A DNA stretch of 64,000 bases. Origin: Saprospiraceae bacterium. Its GTDB lineage: Bacteria > Bacteroidota > Bacteroidia > Chitinophagales > Saprospiraceae. The notes under the pieces are model-generated. The model worked only from the letters and a program-made list of their open reading frames with translations, was not told the DNA's origin and did no database searches. Below, in pieces: positions 26,647-36,115 of this stretch. Numbering within the stretch: position 1 is the first letter of the stretch; each line of letters opens with the position of its first letter. The position numbers were made by a program, and so were the translations under genes. The DNA lies in contig JALHRR010000024.1 in assembly GCA_022841345.1 (NCBI GenBank), positions 1-64,000 of the forward strand. Reading direction: 5' to 3'.

Positions 26647-29147
26647 TGTTTAATTACTTTTTGGGTCTTGATACTTCCTGATTGATCTTTTACATCAATG
26701 ATGTACAATCCGGCAGGCAAATTATTGGTTGGTATGTTCCATTCAATTTGCTCATTAATTTGAGCAGAATAAACTTGAACCCCCATCAAATTATTTACAC
26801 TTACAGATAAAGATTCATGTCTTTGAGGAATTCTTATAAAAATATTATCCTTTATCAATGTAGGAAATATTAAGACTTCATTGATGACACTATTTTGTGA
26901 ACTACTTACATCCGGTCTTGCCTCCGAGGGACTATAGCAAGCTTCGTCATCCCAGATATCTTCAGTCCCTAATCCAAGTAGTAATCCTCTTGATTTATAA
27001 ATTGCTGGTCCATGCACATTAGGACACATATGAGATATTTCCTGCAATCTACCCCTTATCTCTTCTAAGCTTGAAAGATCATTACAAATGTAAAGCTGCA
27101 ATTCATAAATACTTGTTTCTAAATCCAAAGCAGCTGCAACACCTTCCACGTGAGGAATATCAGATAACAAACTTTCAAACAATGCTTGTTGTTCCAAACT
27201 TCTTGCGGATTGCCATGCTGATATCGGGTTTGAAATCGAAAACAGTTCTTGTCTTAATGCATTTACTGTTTCCAAACACACAGAAGGATCTTCATCACAA
27301 GCCAATAAAGTTTCCTGAATTTCGGTCATTGTGGATGCTCTTGAAGCTCTGAAAGCTTCAAACTGGTCCATTTCTTCATTTGTGGGGTTCAGAATATTGT
27401 TGATCTGTATTGACCAGGTATGCATTCTGTATGCATCTGTTTCCTCCAATGCACTTAACCATTCACCAACAGGTTCGTCTCCCAGAGGCTCATTTTCTTC
27501 CAGATCATTCAATAACTGTCTCTGCATTACATACTTTTGAGTAATTCCTTCTTCTCCTTCCAGCCAGTTCTCACCCAGTGCCATAGCCATCATTTCACCT
27601 CTCATTCCTTCGTGTCTGATGTCAAATATAGGACAATCTTCACCTTGTCCTTCAACTGTACAAACAAAGTCTGCTCCAAGTGGAATATCTAAAAACCATT
27701 GTGAAGTGGGCCCAAGCGGTGTAAACCAGTTGGGAAGGTATTCAGAGTTAATGCTACTATTTACAGTAAATTGAGATGCTTGAATTGTAAAAAAAGTATT
27801 GTTAAAATTTCTTGCCTCAAACAAGATAGAACTTCCTTGAGATGGGAAAATATTTCCCTTAAATAACTGTTGGCCAATAGTTGTACCCAGATCAAGATAT
27901 AAACCATCGTCATTTGTATTTGCAAGGTAATTGCCCTTGATATCTGTCATAGCACTGGTTTGATTGAAGCGGGTTCCAAAGCTATAATCTCTTACCACGT
28001 TGCAGGAGATGATAGGATTGCCTGTTTGCTCTGCCTGAATTCCTGCGGCAGTGTTACTTACACTTCCACCAGTTATCCAGATTTCATTACAGCCTATTTT
28101 ATGAGTTACACCTGCGTTAACTCTGATCCCATAGGCATTACTTCCCATATTGTCGTGTGCTACTTTATTATCATTGACAGTATATCTCTCGCTGGCATTC
28201 AGGTAAATTCCAGCTTCTGTGCCATTAAGGTGGATAATATTATCGGTGACCTGATAACTGTTTCTACCGGAACTTGTATAGGACTGAGTTGCTTTGATAC
28301 CTGTTGTATTAGCAGGTAGTAAAGCAATATTATCCATGTAAATTTGATTGTTGGTTATTTCCCCGGAAATGGGTTTAGCTCCAACATTATATATGCCATT
28401 CTCAGAAGCATAGATGACATTATAATTCATTCTGTGATCATTCACTGTTCCCAGAAAATTGATAATACCCGTTCTTAGATTTTTCATGGTAACTGAACTA
28501 ATATCGACAGTACCCAAATTGTTGGAAATGCCGGTATGCATTCCGTCAAAATCTGAATTGCTACCAAAAGTGTTGACTAATGAGCTGCCTACACCGAACA
28601 CATCTACACCTGTTTGTCCTGCCCCGGGACCAGGCACATTCATCATATTTTTAATGTACACTCCACTCATAACGATGTCACAATAAGAAGCTTTTATACC
28701 TGTTCCCATATTTGAAAATATAGTAGAACCTGCTGAACCGGCAATAAGTACATCCTCTATATTCCAAATGGAAAGACCAAGAGCCGGATAAGTTGATGCT
28801 TGAGGGTCAGAATGCGCTTTCAAAGTACCAGTTCCTGAAAATTCTGAATCCAATATCCTTAACTGAACGTCAGAATCCACCAGATTGCTGCCTTGGGCTG
28901 AAAAAACAGAGATATAATTATTGTTAAATTTTGATTTGTTGATCAAAACAGAAGATTGAGTACTCGTATTATTGTAATCGATCGATACCGTGTGGTATGC
29001 ATCTTCAATGAGAGAATTGACAATTTCAAGCTCTGCACCGGACTCTACGTTAATTGACTCCCATAGGTCGTCACAACTATGCATATGAACTTGGGAAATT
29101 AAAAGTGAATACCCTGATTGTACAGTAATTCCGGAACCCTGAAGCAT
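26643..29147 (-). CDS. Parallel beta-helix protein with T9SS tail, C-terminal part of an amber-split gene
   Basis: 834 aa from ATG 29147, but the frame is open up to 29186, and codons for CFKGTGTAFPEIIM precede this ATG. Long stretch of beta-helix turns (for example GIYNVGAKPISGEITNNQIY, GIKATQSYTS), a helical region (about 520-735) and a T9SS domain ending TQKVIKQ. It lies in exactly the same frame as the ORF 29187-29891, separated only by one TAG. Without its signal peptide this fragment could not be exported. It ends in a 4-base overlap with the next gene. It is a paralogue of the phase-variable beta-helix gene at 15761-18492. Confidence 0.7.
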   Translation of the reverse strand: MLQGSGITVQSGYSLLISQVHMHSCDDLWESINVESGAELEIVNSLIEDAYHTVSIDYNNTSTQSSVLINKSKFNNNYISVFSAQGSNLVDSDVQLRILDSEFSGTGTLKAHSDPQASTYPALGLSIWNIEDVLIAGSAGSTIFSNMGTGIKASYCDIVMSGVYIKNMMNVPGPGAGQTGVDVFGVGSSLVNTFGSNSDFDGMHTGISNNLGTVDISSVTMKNLRTGIINFLGTVNDHRMNYNVIYASENGIYNVGAKPISGEITNNQIYMDNIALLPANTTGIKATQSYTSSGRNSYQVTDNIIHLNGTEAGIYLNASERYTVNDNKVAHDNMGSNAYGIRVNAGVTHKIGCNEIWITGGSVSNTAAGIQAEQTGNPIISCNVVRDYSFGTRFNQTSAMTDIKGNYLANTNDDGLYLDLGTTIGQQLFKGNIFPSQGSSILFEARNFNNTFFTIQASQFTVNSSINSEYLPNWFTPLGPTSQWFLDIPLGADFVCTVEGQGEDCPIFDIRHEGMRGEMMAMALGENWLEGEEGITQKYVMQRQLLNDLEENEPLGDEPVGEWLSALEETDAYRMHTWSIQINNILNPTNEEMDQFEAFRASRASTMTEIQETLLACDEDPSVCLETVNALRQELFSISNPISAWQSARSLEQQALFESLLSDIPHVEGVAAALDLETSIYELQLYICNDLSSLEEIRGRLQEISHMCPNVHGPAIYKSRGLLLGLGTEDIWDDEACYSPSEARPDVSSSQNSVINEVLIFPTLIKDNIFIRIPQRHESLSVSVNNLMGVQVYSAQINEQIEWNIPTNNLPAGLYIIDVKDQSGSIKTQKVIKQ

Positions 29148-29186
29148 GATAATTTCCGGGAAAGCAGTGCCAGTTCCCTTAAAACA

Positions 29187-29189
29187 CTA
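29187..29189 (-). other. In-frame amber codon splitting the second beta-helix gene
   Basis: TAG between codons for GHIEMDMD and CFKGTGTA. The aligned place in the paralogue reads GEIVVDVDYIFAAGS, with Tyr where the stop is. A TAT/TAC to TAG change would explain it. Confidence 0.75.
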
Positions 29190-29846
29190 GTCCATATCCA
29201 TCTCAATATGTCCATTAAGTACAAAACCTCCGATTCCACCACTTCCGGAACATGGAATGTTGAGAAAAGGGTTATTAATTAAAATCTGAGACCATGTTTG
29301 AGTACCACCATTCAAATTTACGTACTCCAAATTTGGCCCTGTCACATCAAAATTAACAAATAGGTAAGTCTCTGGATTACAATCTGTTATTATACTAGCA
29401 AGCACTTGAGATAAATAAGCTATTCCATTCCAATCTGGAGCAACCATAAAATCCATACATACATTAATAACATCATAAGCAGCTACAGTTGTAGTGTATT
29501 CATAAACAGGATATGGGCTACTAGCAATCTGAACAAAACCATTTGTATTAATTATGGTAGCATTTGGTGGAAATGAAAACATAAAAGTGACCTGCTTACT
29601 AAAATTGTCTTCATTATAATAATCCAAACAATATTGATGAATCTTGCATGGATCACTTAAAAAAAAGTCTCTGTTAGGTGGAGATGAAAAATGTTCAAAT
29701 GCTACTCCATTTACTTTAAGATAAGCAAGGCCATTACAAGCTTTTGACTCAGTATTAAGAATACATAGAATAAAAATAAAGAAGCCTAGAAAGAAAGAAC
29801 TCGAAATTCTTAATCTTCCATGCGGTAAAATTGTGCGCATTGACAT
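29187..29846 (-). CDS. N-terminal part of the amber-split beta-helix protein
   Basis: The open frame reaches up to TTG 29891, but ATG 29846 (MSMRTILP) or 29840 (MRTILP) is the better start, since a signal peptide (SSFFLGFFIFILCILN) follows directly. The mature part begins KACNGLAYLKVNG and is a beta-rich domain of about 170 residues ending GHIEMDMD at the TAG. In the intact form it would continue into the beta-helix protein at 26643-29186. If the stop is read as such, a 219-aa secreted fragment without sorting domain results. Confidence 0.6.
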   Translation of the reverse strand: MSMRTILPHGRLRISSSFFLGFFIFILCILNTESKACNGLAYLKVNGVAFEHFSSPPNRDFFLSDPCKIHQYCLDYYNEDNFSKQVTFMFSFPPNATIINTNGFVQIASSPYPVYEYTTTVAAYDVINVCMDFMVAPDWNGIAYLSQVLASIITDCNPETYLFVNFDVTGPNLEYVNLNGGTQTWSQILINNPFLNIPCSGSGGIGGFVLNGHIEMDMD

Positions 29847-30132
29847 AAAGGAAAAAATTAGGTTACAAAGAATTGTCGCAAAAACAAACAAATGAGCAAT
29901 TCCAAATAACCAGCTGGTTGGGGAAGTAATATATGTCTCAAATACAATTAAATTAATTTAAATTGGAATCTTAAGGTAAACTTAACTTTATTTTAACTTA
30001 GATTATACTCTTAATAAGGTAGTTATAAACCGCCAGAAGCTAGAAGCAAGTGCAAGGCAGGGACAGTATTCTCACTCAGAACATCACCCCGGCTGTTCGC
30101 CAACAGCTAAATGCCAAAAGCTAACAGCCTTC

Positions 30133-31743
30133 TTACGGCATCACAATCCCTTTCTTCTCCAGCACTGACTTCAGAGTGATATTCGTATTCCCTTCCTTTT
30201 CCGGAATCTGATCCATGGCATATTCCGCCAATGCTGTTATGGTCAGGCTGGGATTAACTCCCGGATTACCCGGAATGACAGAGCCATCGATGATATACAT
30301 ATTGGGATAATTAAAGACTTCCATTTTATCATTAATTACTCCATTAGAAGCATCCGTACCCATTGGAGTTCCTCCTAAAATATGCGCCGTTGTAGACATA
30401 TTGAATGCGATTTCTGTAATTCCATTTTGAGAAAAACCATTCGTTTTTGCAGCAAATGCATTAGCTACTTTTTGGCCGGCATCAATGTAGGCTGGTACTT
30501 TCCCGGCTCCTTCCGGCTTTATTTTTAATCCGGAAAATAAGCCTTTTCTATAAGTCATCCGCATGGAATTGTCAAATGTCTGCATAACCAAAAGTATCAC
30601 TGATCGGCTTGCCCATTTATATTTGAAAAGCCAGGGAAGGACCTTGCCGGGCTTAGAAATCATATGACCCAGCATCTTTGCTATACGGACAATTCCCGGA
30701 CCCGGGCCCGCAGAAAATCCGGCCATCATTCCCATCGCACTTGATTTGTCAGGGAATTTTACAATCTCCACATGTGTGTTGTCATCAGGATAAAACCCTG
30801 AGGAGATGGCAATTCCATGATTCAATTTGAGATCTGAGGAAGTTGCTCCACATAAAGATTCAGAGTTGGTCCGTACTTGTTTGCCCAGGCAATCAGAAAG
30901 CAAGGGAAGTGTTTTGTATTTGAGTTTTTGCTTCAACAAGATTTCCATGGTCCCAATCACTCCGGCAGACATGATGATTCCCTTAGAACGATAGATTTTT
31001 CTTTTAGAAAAAATAGAAGTTGAACTGGTAGTTTCAACCTGATACATACCATCCTTGTATTCTATTTTTACTACTGCTTCTTCCGGATGGACCTTCGCAC
31101 CAAATTTACGTGCAAAGTGCAAATAGTTTTTATCAAGGGTATTTTTTGCATTGTAGCGGCAACCTACCATGCAGCCAGCACACTCAACACATGGCTTTCT
31201 AAGTGGTCCTTCACCTCCAAAATAGGGATCAATCTCATGAATTGAATCTCCAAAGTAAACACCCACATCTACATTTTTAAATGTATTCCCACGACCAATT
31301 TCATTTGCAATATCCATTAACACATTGTCCGCCGTGTATCTTTTATTGTAGTGTGTAGTGCCAAGCATAAATTTGGCTCTTTGGTAATATGGCATCAACA
31401 CCTTTTTCCAATCTTTTGAACCTGTCCAGGTTGGAAGCTTGAAGAAATCATCTGCAGGAATCAAATGTGTATTAGCGTAAACCAGACTTCCTCCACCCAC
31501 TCCAACTCCCCGTATCACAAATAATTTGCTGAAGAATGTCAGCTCCTGAATTCCAAAGCAGCGTAATATAGGAATCCAGAGATATTTATTGATTTGCCAG
31601 TTGGTTTTCGGAAAATCCTCCGTCTTGTATTCTTTACCTTTTTCCAAAACAATTACAGAATAGCCCTTTTCAGCCAATCTCATGGCAGATACACTTCCTC
31701 CAAATCCGGAGCCGATTACCAAAAAATCACATTCGTGACTCAT
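30133..31743 (-). CDS. GMC-type FAD oxidoreductase with Cys cluster
   Basis: 536 aa. The N-terminal Rossmann FAD motif (VIGSGFGGSVSAMRLAEKG) is followed by the GMC loop GVGVGGGSLVYANTH. The cysteine cluster CVECAGCMVGC (Cys185, 188, 191, 195) precedes RYNAKNTLDKNYL. C-terminal PGNPGVNPSLTITALAEYA and the active-site His segment THILGGTPMG fit cholesterol-oxidase-like GMC enzymes. The substrate is an alcohol or sterol-like compound in the family; which one here is unknown. No signal peptide. It is transcribed divergently from the S9 peptidase gene. Confidence 0.85.
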   Translation of the reverse strand: MSHECDFLVIGSGFGGSVSAMRLAEKGYSVIVLEKGKEYKTEDFPKTNWQINKYLWIPILRCFGIQELTFFSKLFVIRGVGVGGGSLVYANTHLIPADDFFKLPTWTGSKDWKKVLMPYYQRAKFMLGTTHYNKRYTADNVLMDIANEIGRGNTFKNVDVGVYFGDSIHEIDPYFGGEGPLRKPCVECAGCMVGCRYNAKNTLDKNYLHFARKFGAKVHPEEAVVKIEYKDGMYQVETTSSTSIFSKRKIYRSKGIIMSAGVIGTMEILLKQKLKYKTLPLLSDCLGKQVRTNSESLCGATSSDLKLNHGIAISSGFYPDDNTHVEIVKFPDKSSAMGMMAGFSAGPGPGIVRIAKMLGHMISKPGKVLPWLFKYKWASRSVILLVMQTFDNSMRMTYRKGLFSGLKIKPEGAGKVPAYIDAGQKVANAFAAKTNGFSQNGITEIAFNMSTTAHILGGTPMGTDASNGVINDKMEVFNYPNMYIIDGSVIPGNPGVNPSLTITALAEYAMDQIPEKEGNTNITLKSVLEKKGIVMP

Positions 31744-31940
31744 ATGCGCTATACCTCTTAATTTATTCAGACAATTTACAACTTAATTTATAAATGTATA
31801 ACGGATGAATTCATCTGTGTTATTTGTACCCTCAGCAGTGTATTGTGTGTCTTAGTCTATCAAATTGAATAGTGTAGGTCAATAAGCATTGAACTTCATA
31901 TATTTAAGTTCTATTTTTCTATCATCAAACCAAACAAGAT

Positions 31941-33839
31941 ATGAGAACCAAACTGCTTCCACTATTATTGTTCCTCTCCATTTTCATGGCCTGCTCGAAA
32001 AAAGATCCGGCCCCCCGCGAAGTGAAATCTTACACAATTGAGCAATTTATAAATACCACAGTAGTAAATGGTGGATCTTTCTCTCATGACGATAGTAAGA
32101 TTCTCATTAGCAGCGATAAAAGTGGCATATTCAATGCCTATACTTTACCGGTTCAGGGTGGTGAAATGACAGCGCTGACTTCTTCTGAAAATGCTTCAGT
32201 ATATGCACTTTCCTTCTTTCCTGAAGATGATCGTTTCCTGTATATGATGGACAATAATGGCGATGAGATTTTTCAGTTGTATGTGCAGGAAGCAGATGGG
32301 AGTACCAGAAGTCTCACTCCTGATGCTGGTGCAAGAGCCTCTTTTCAGGGCTGGGCAGATGATCGCAAGAGTTTCTTTTATACTTCAACTAAAAGGGATC
32401 CAAAATTTACAGACTTATATGAAATGGAAATAGCAGGGATGACTGCTAAATTGATTTATCAGAATGATGAGGCTTACGAGATTAGCGGTATTTCAAATGA
32501 TAAGAAAACACTTGTGCTGGAGAAACCAGTGAATACAAATGATAATGATATTTTTCTTCATGTCCTGGCAGATGGAACCACTACAAAATTAAATACAAGT
32601 TTATCAGGTAATCAATTCGCCACCTTCAGTGATGATGGTTCTCAGATGTATTTCATGACGGATGAAGGTGAGGAATATAAATACCTTGTGAAGTACGATC
32701 TGGCCAGTGGCACAAAAGAGACAGTTTACAAAACCGAATGGGATGTTTGGTTTGCAAATTTCTCTAAATCAGGTAAATATTTCATCTTGGGGATCAATGA
32801 AGACGGCAAAACTGTAGTCCGTGTAACAAATGCTGACAGCGGAAAGGCACTCGATTTTCCAAAATTTGAAAGTGGAGATATCACAGGAATTACTTTTTCT
32901 GACTCTGAAAAATGGGTTAGATTCTATGTAAGCAGTTCTGCTTCTCCATCTAATTTATACACCATGAATTTGGAGACTGGTGAGCATTTTCAGCTGACGC
33001 AGAATCTGAACCCTGAAATCACACCGGATGATTTGGTCCTTGCAGAAGTTGTCAGATATCCCTCATTCGATTCACTGGATATTCCTGCTATCTATTATAA
33101 GCCGCTTCAAGCTTCAAAAGATAACAAAGTGCCCGCCTTGGTTTGGGTACATGGTGGCCCGGGCGGACAATCAAGACAGAACTATAGCGCACTAATTCAA
33201 TATCTTGTTAACCATGGATATGCGGTTCTTGCAGTGAATAACCGGGGAAGCAGCGGATATGGCAAAACATTCTATCAAATGGATGATCAGGATCATGGAG
33301 AAGGCGATTTGAAAGACTGTATCTGGGGAAAGAAATGGCTACAGGAACAGGATTACATTGATACTAGTAAGGTCGGCATTATTGGTGGCTCATATGGTGG
33401 CTTCATGGTGATGAGAGCTTTGACCCATACCCCTGAAGAATTTGCTTTGGGTGTGAATATTTTCGGTGTGACCAACTGGCTGCGCACGCTTAAGAGCATT
33501 CCACCATGGTGGGAGTCGTTCAAAGATGCACTTTATAAAGAGATGGGAGATCCGGTTGCTGATTCCCTGAGATTGTATAATATATCCCCGGTTTTCCATG
33601 GAAATAAAGTAACAAAACCTACTATGGTGCTTCAAGGGGCTAAAGATCCGCGGGTATTGCAGGTAGAATCAGATGAAATGGTTGAAGCTGTAAAGGCTAA
33701 TGGGGTTCCGGTGGAATACCTGATCTTCGAAGATGAGGGGCACGGATTTGTCAAAAAGGAGAATCAGATAAAAGGTTATGGTTCAATTCTTACCTTTCTG
33801 GATGAGCATTTGAAAGGAGAGAAAAAAATGAAGGAGTAA
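31941..33839 (+). CDS. S9 family serine peptidase, predicted lipoprotein
   Basis: 632 aa. A lipobox (LSIFMAC) follows the signal segment, so it is membrane-anchored outside the cytoplasm. The N-terminal half (about 40-360) is a beta-propeller (GGSFSHDDSKILISSDKSG, repeated NFSKSGKYFIL-type blades); the C-terminal half is an alpha/beta hydrolase with GGSYGGF (Ser484), GAKDPRVLQ (Asp) and EDEGHGF (His). It cleaves short peptides, probably after Pro or as a dipeptidyl/acylaminoacyl peptidase. The final residues are Lys-rich. Confidence 0.9.
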   Translation: MRTKLLPLLLFLSIFMACSKKDPAPREVKSYTIEQFINTTVVNGGSFSHDDSKILISSDKSGIFNAYTLPVQGGEMTALTSSENASVYALSFFPEDDRFLYMMDNNGDEIFQLYVQEADGSTRSLTPDAGARASFQGWADDRKSFFYTSTKRDPKFTDLYEMEIAGMTAKLIYQNDEAYEISGISNDKKTLVLEKPVNTNDNDIFLHVLADGTTTKLNTSLSGNQFATFSDDGSQMYFMTDEGEEYKYLVKYDLASGTKETVYKTEWDVWFANFSKSGKYFILGINEDGKTVVRVTNADSGKALDFPKFESGDITGITFSDSEKWVRFYVSSSASPSNLYTMNLETGEHFQLTQNLNPEITPDDLVLAEVVRYPSFDSLDIPAIYYKPLQASKDNKVPALVWVHGGPGGQSRQNYSALIQYLVNHGYAVLAVNNRGSSGYGKTFYQMDDQDHGEGDLKDCIWGKKWLQEQDYIDTSKVGIIGGSYGGFMVMRALTHTPEEFALGVNIFGVTNWLRTLKSIPPWWESFKDALYKEMGDPVADSLRLYNISPVFHGNKVTKPTMVLQGAKDPRVLQVESDEMVEAVKANGVPVEYLIFEDEGHGFVKKENQIKGYGSILTFLDEHLKGEKKMKE

Positions 33840-33857
33840 TATCAGATGAAATATTTC

Positions 33858-33901
33858 AGCCGGTATTTGTTCACTTAAACAGTCAGATACCGGCTTTTTT
33901 T
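33858..33901 (+). terminator. Rho-independent terminator after S9 peptidase
   Basis: AGCCGGTAT (33858-33866) pairs with ATACCGGCT (33887-33895), followed by TTTTTTT. It lies between convergent genes and could serve both strands. Confidence 0.75.
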
Positions 33902-33907
33902 TAAAGC

Positions 33908-35941
33908 CTATCTCCTAACATATTTGTGGATCATTTCCATCAGATCATTGGGCTTGAACGGCTTGATCAGATAGTCTGTAAAACCAGTTGAGTCGGAACT
34001 GAAAAATTCTTTATTTACTACATCGGCTGTCAATGCAATAATGGGGATTTTACCTTTTGGCTCCGGCATTTTTCTGATCAGTGAGGTTGCCTTGATCCCA
34101 TCCATTATGGGCATTTGTATATCCATTAATACCACATCAAAATGCCGTGATTCCAACATATCGATTGCCTCTTCTCCATTGTTGCAGATAGTGTATTTCA
34201 GGTTCCAGTCTTCCAGTATGTATTTTATAAGTAATTGATTGACAGCATTGTCCTCGGCTATGAGAATTTGCATGTCCTCAATATTATGAGAAGCGAATTC
34301 TGAAGAAGATTCAGGTGCAATTTCAGATTCTATTTCAGGTTCATCAAGATCCAGCGAAAATCTCAGATACACTATAAACACTGAGCCTTTCCCACTGACA
34401 CTATCCACTGTAATATTTCCTCCCATCAGATCGACCAACTTTTTTGTAATGGTAAGTCCGAGACCGGTTCCACCAAATTGACGGGACGTATCTTCATGTG
34501 CCTGAGTAAAACTGTCAAAAATGAAGTCCAGTTTGTTTTCTGGAATTCCAATGCCTGTGTCTTTTATTTCAAATTTAATAAGAACTTCCTGCTTATTCTC
34601 AGTTAATTTTTCAGCATTGATGGTGACAGTCCCCGATTTGGTGAATTTAACAGCATTACTGATTAGATTTAGTAAAATCTGGTTGAGTCTGTATGGATCA
34701 CCTTTTATATAACGTGGAATGGCTGGATCTACAGTTACTTTCAGTTCAATATTTTTTTCCTGAGCCCTGAAACGGAAGGACTGCTCCAGAAAACTTATCT
34801 TGTCATGAATGTCAAACTGTATTTTTTCGAGGGTAAGTTTCCCTGCTTCAATCTTTGAAAAATCTAAGATATCGTTGATAATGACCAATAGATTATCTGC
34901 AGATTGCTTGATCGCCTTAATATACTGGGTATCTTCCGGGGGATGTTGTTTTTTCAGGAGCAATTCCGCAAATCCAAGTATGGCATTCATAGGTGTACGG
35001 ATTTCATGGCTCATTGTAGACAGGAACTCCGATTTTACTCTTGCTGCTTCTTCTGCCATTTTTTTTGCTTCAAGTAATTCCTGTTCTGCTTTTTTACGGT
35101 CTGTGATGTCTATAGCAGTTCCCAGTACCTGACTTACTTTTCCATTAATATCTCTTTTGAACGGAGTTTCCCTGGTAAATAGCCAAACTGTATGACCTTC
35201 CTTGTGGTGTAAGCAAAGTTCCTTCTCCATATAAGCACCATCTGCAAGCTCATGTCTTATTTTCAAATAATGATTTCTGAGATCCTGCAGATCGTCTTTA
35301 TCCAGCAATTGATCAAATACTATGGATCCAAATGAATGAAGCTCTTCTTTAGTATAGCCCAGTAAATTCAATATTTGATTGTTGTGAAACAGGTTGGCAC
35401 CGGATTCAATATCATTTACATATATTATATTCGGTGAAGCTGTTGTGATTTTGTCTAATAATGATTCTTTCTCCCTCAGTTCCTGAGAAATAACTGATTG
35501 TTCCTCTTGCATCATTTTTATTCTTGCAATTGAAAGCATAGTTCTTTCAATTTTTTCAATATCAATATTTGAAATAACAAAACAGTCCAGGGCTCCGGAT
35601 TTCATTATCTCAACAGCAAGTGCGTTATCTGAAGCCTTTATCATGACCACTACCGGAACCTGTGACTTTAATTGTTTGATTTTTTTTAACAAAAGCAAAC
35701 CATCTATTTCCGGCAAATCATGACTGATAAATATCGCATCAAAACTCTGTGTCTCAATCAAATTCAAGGCAGTTGGTGCATCCTCTGTACATGTTACCCG
35801 GGTTTCCCTGAATATAGAATCAAGAAATAACTGAATAAAAGCATTTTGTTGTGCTCTCTCTTTTTCAATGAATATTATATTGAATTCCGAAGAATTGGAA
35901 GTAGACATGAATCGGACATAATTTAACTGTGGATTTCGCAT
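33908..35941 (-). CDS. PAS hybrid sensor histidine kinase with N-terminal pseudo-receiver
   Basis: 677 aa, no membrane segment, so cytoplasmic. Order: receiver-like domain (about 18-135), linker coil, PAS domain with PAC motif (about 160-285), coiled coil, HisKA with H-box STMSHEIRTPMN (phospho-His312), ATPase domain with N-box LNLISNAVKFT, DTGIGIPENK and GGTGLGL, then a C-terminal receiver (about 555-675) with Asp607 in VVLMDIQMP and LIKPF. The N-terminal receiver has Ser73 in the place of the phospho-Asp (FISHDLPEIDG) and no conserved Lys, so it probably cannot be phosphorylated. The output partner is not in the window. Confidence 0.88.
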   Translation of the reverse strand: MRNPQLNYVRFMSTSNSSEFNIIFIEKERAQQNAFIQLFLDSIFRETRVTCTEDAPTALNLIETQSFDAIFISHDLPEIDGLLLLKKIKQLKSQVPVVVMIKASDNALAVEIMKSGALDCFVISNIDIEKIERTMLSIARIKMMQEEQSVISQELREKESLLDKITTASPNIIYVNDIESGANLFHNNQILNLLGYTKEELHSFGSIVFDQLLDKDDLQDLRNHYLKIRHELADGAYMEKELCLHHKEGHTVWLFTRETPFKRDINGKVSQVLGTAIDITDRKKAEQELLEAKKMAEEAARVKSEFLSTMSHEIRTPMNAILGFAELLLKKQHPPEDTQYIKAIKQSADNLLVIINDILDFSKIEAGKLTLEKIQFDIHDKISFLEQSFRFRAQEKNIELKVTVDPAIPRYIKGDPYRLNQILLNLISNAVKFTKSGTVTINAEKLTENKQEVLIKFEIKDTGIGIPENKLDFIFDSFTQAHEDTSRQFGGTGLGLTITKKLVDLMGGNITVDSVSGKGSVFIVYLRFSLDLDEPEIESEIAPESSSEFASHNIEDMQILIAEDNAVNQLLIKYILEDWNLKYTICNNGEEAIDMLESRHFDVVLMDIQMPIMDGIKATSLIRKMPEPKGKIPIIALTADVVNKEFFSSDSTGFTDYLIKPFKPNDLMEMIHKYVRR

Positions 35942-36115
35942 AGAGTGCCTTCTCCGATTAACGAGAAATTAAGTTTTATGGGTATTAATCACAAACTCAA
36001 TTAATAATTAATTCGGGGTTTACTCTGAAAACTTCTGCAAATCTACCAATCAGAATGATACCGGGAAGTTTTCTGCGAAATGTAATCCTGCTATATTTTC
36101 AAGTACTTTTACAGG

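Noticed and set aside
30031-30130. Possible further hairpin-array remnant (ACATCACCCCGGCTGTTCG and an AACAG/CTGTT hairpin)
   Set aside because: Only one spacer-like word is present and no ordered set of hairpins; too short to call.
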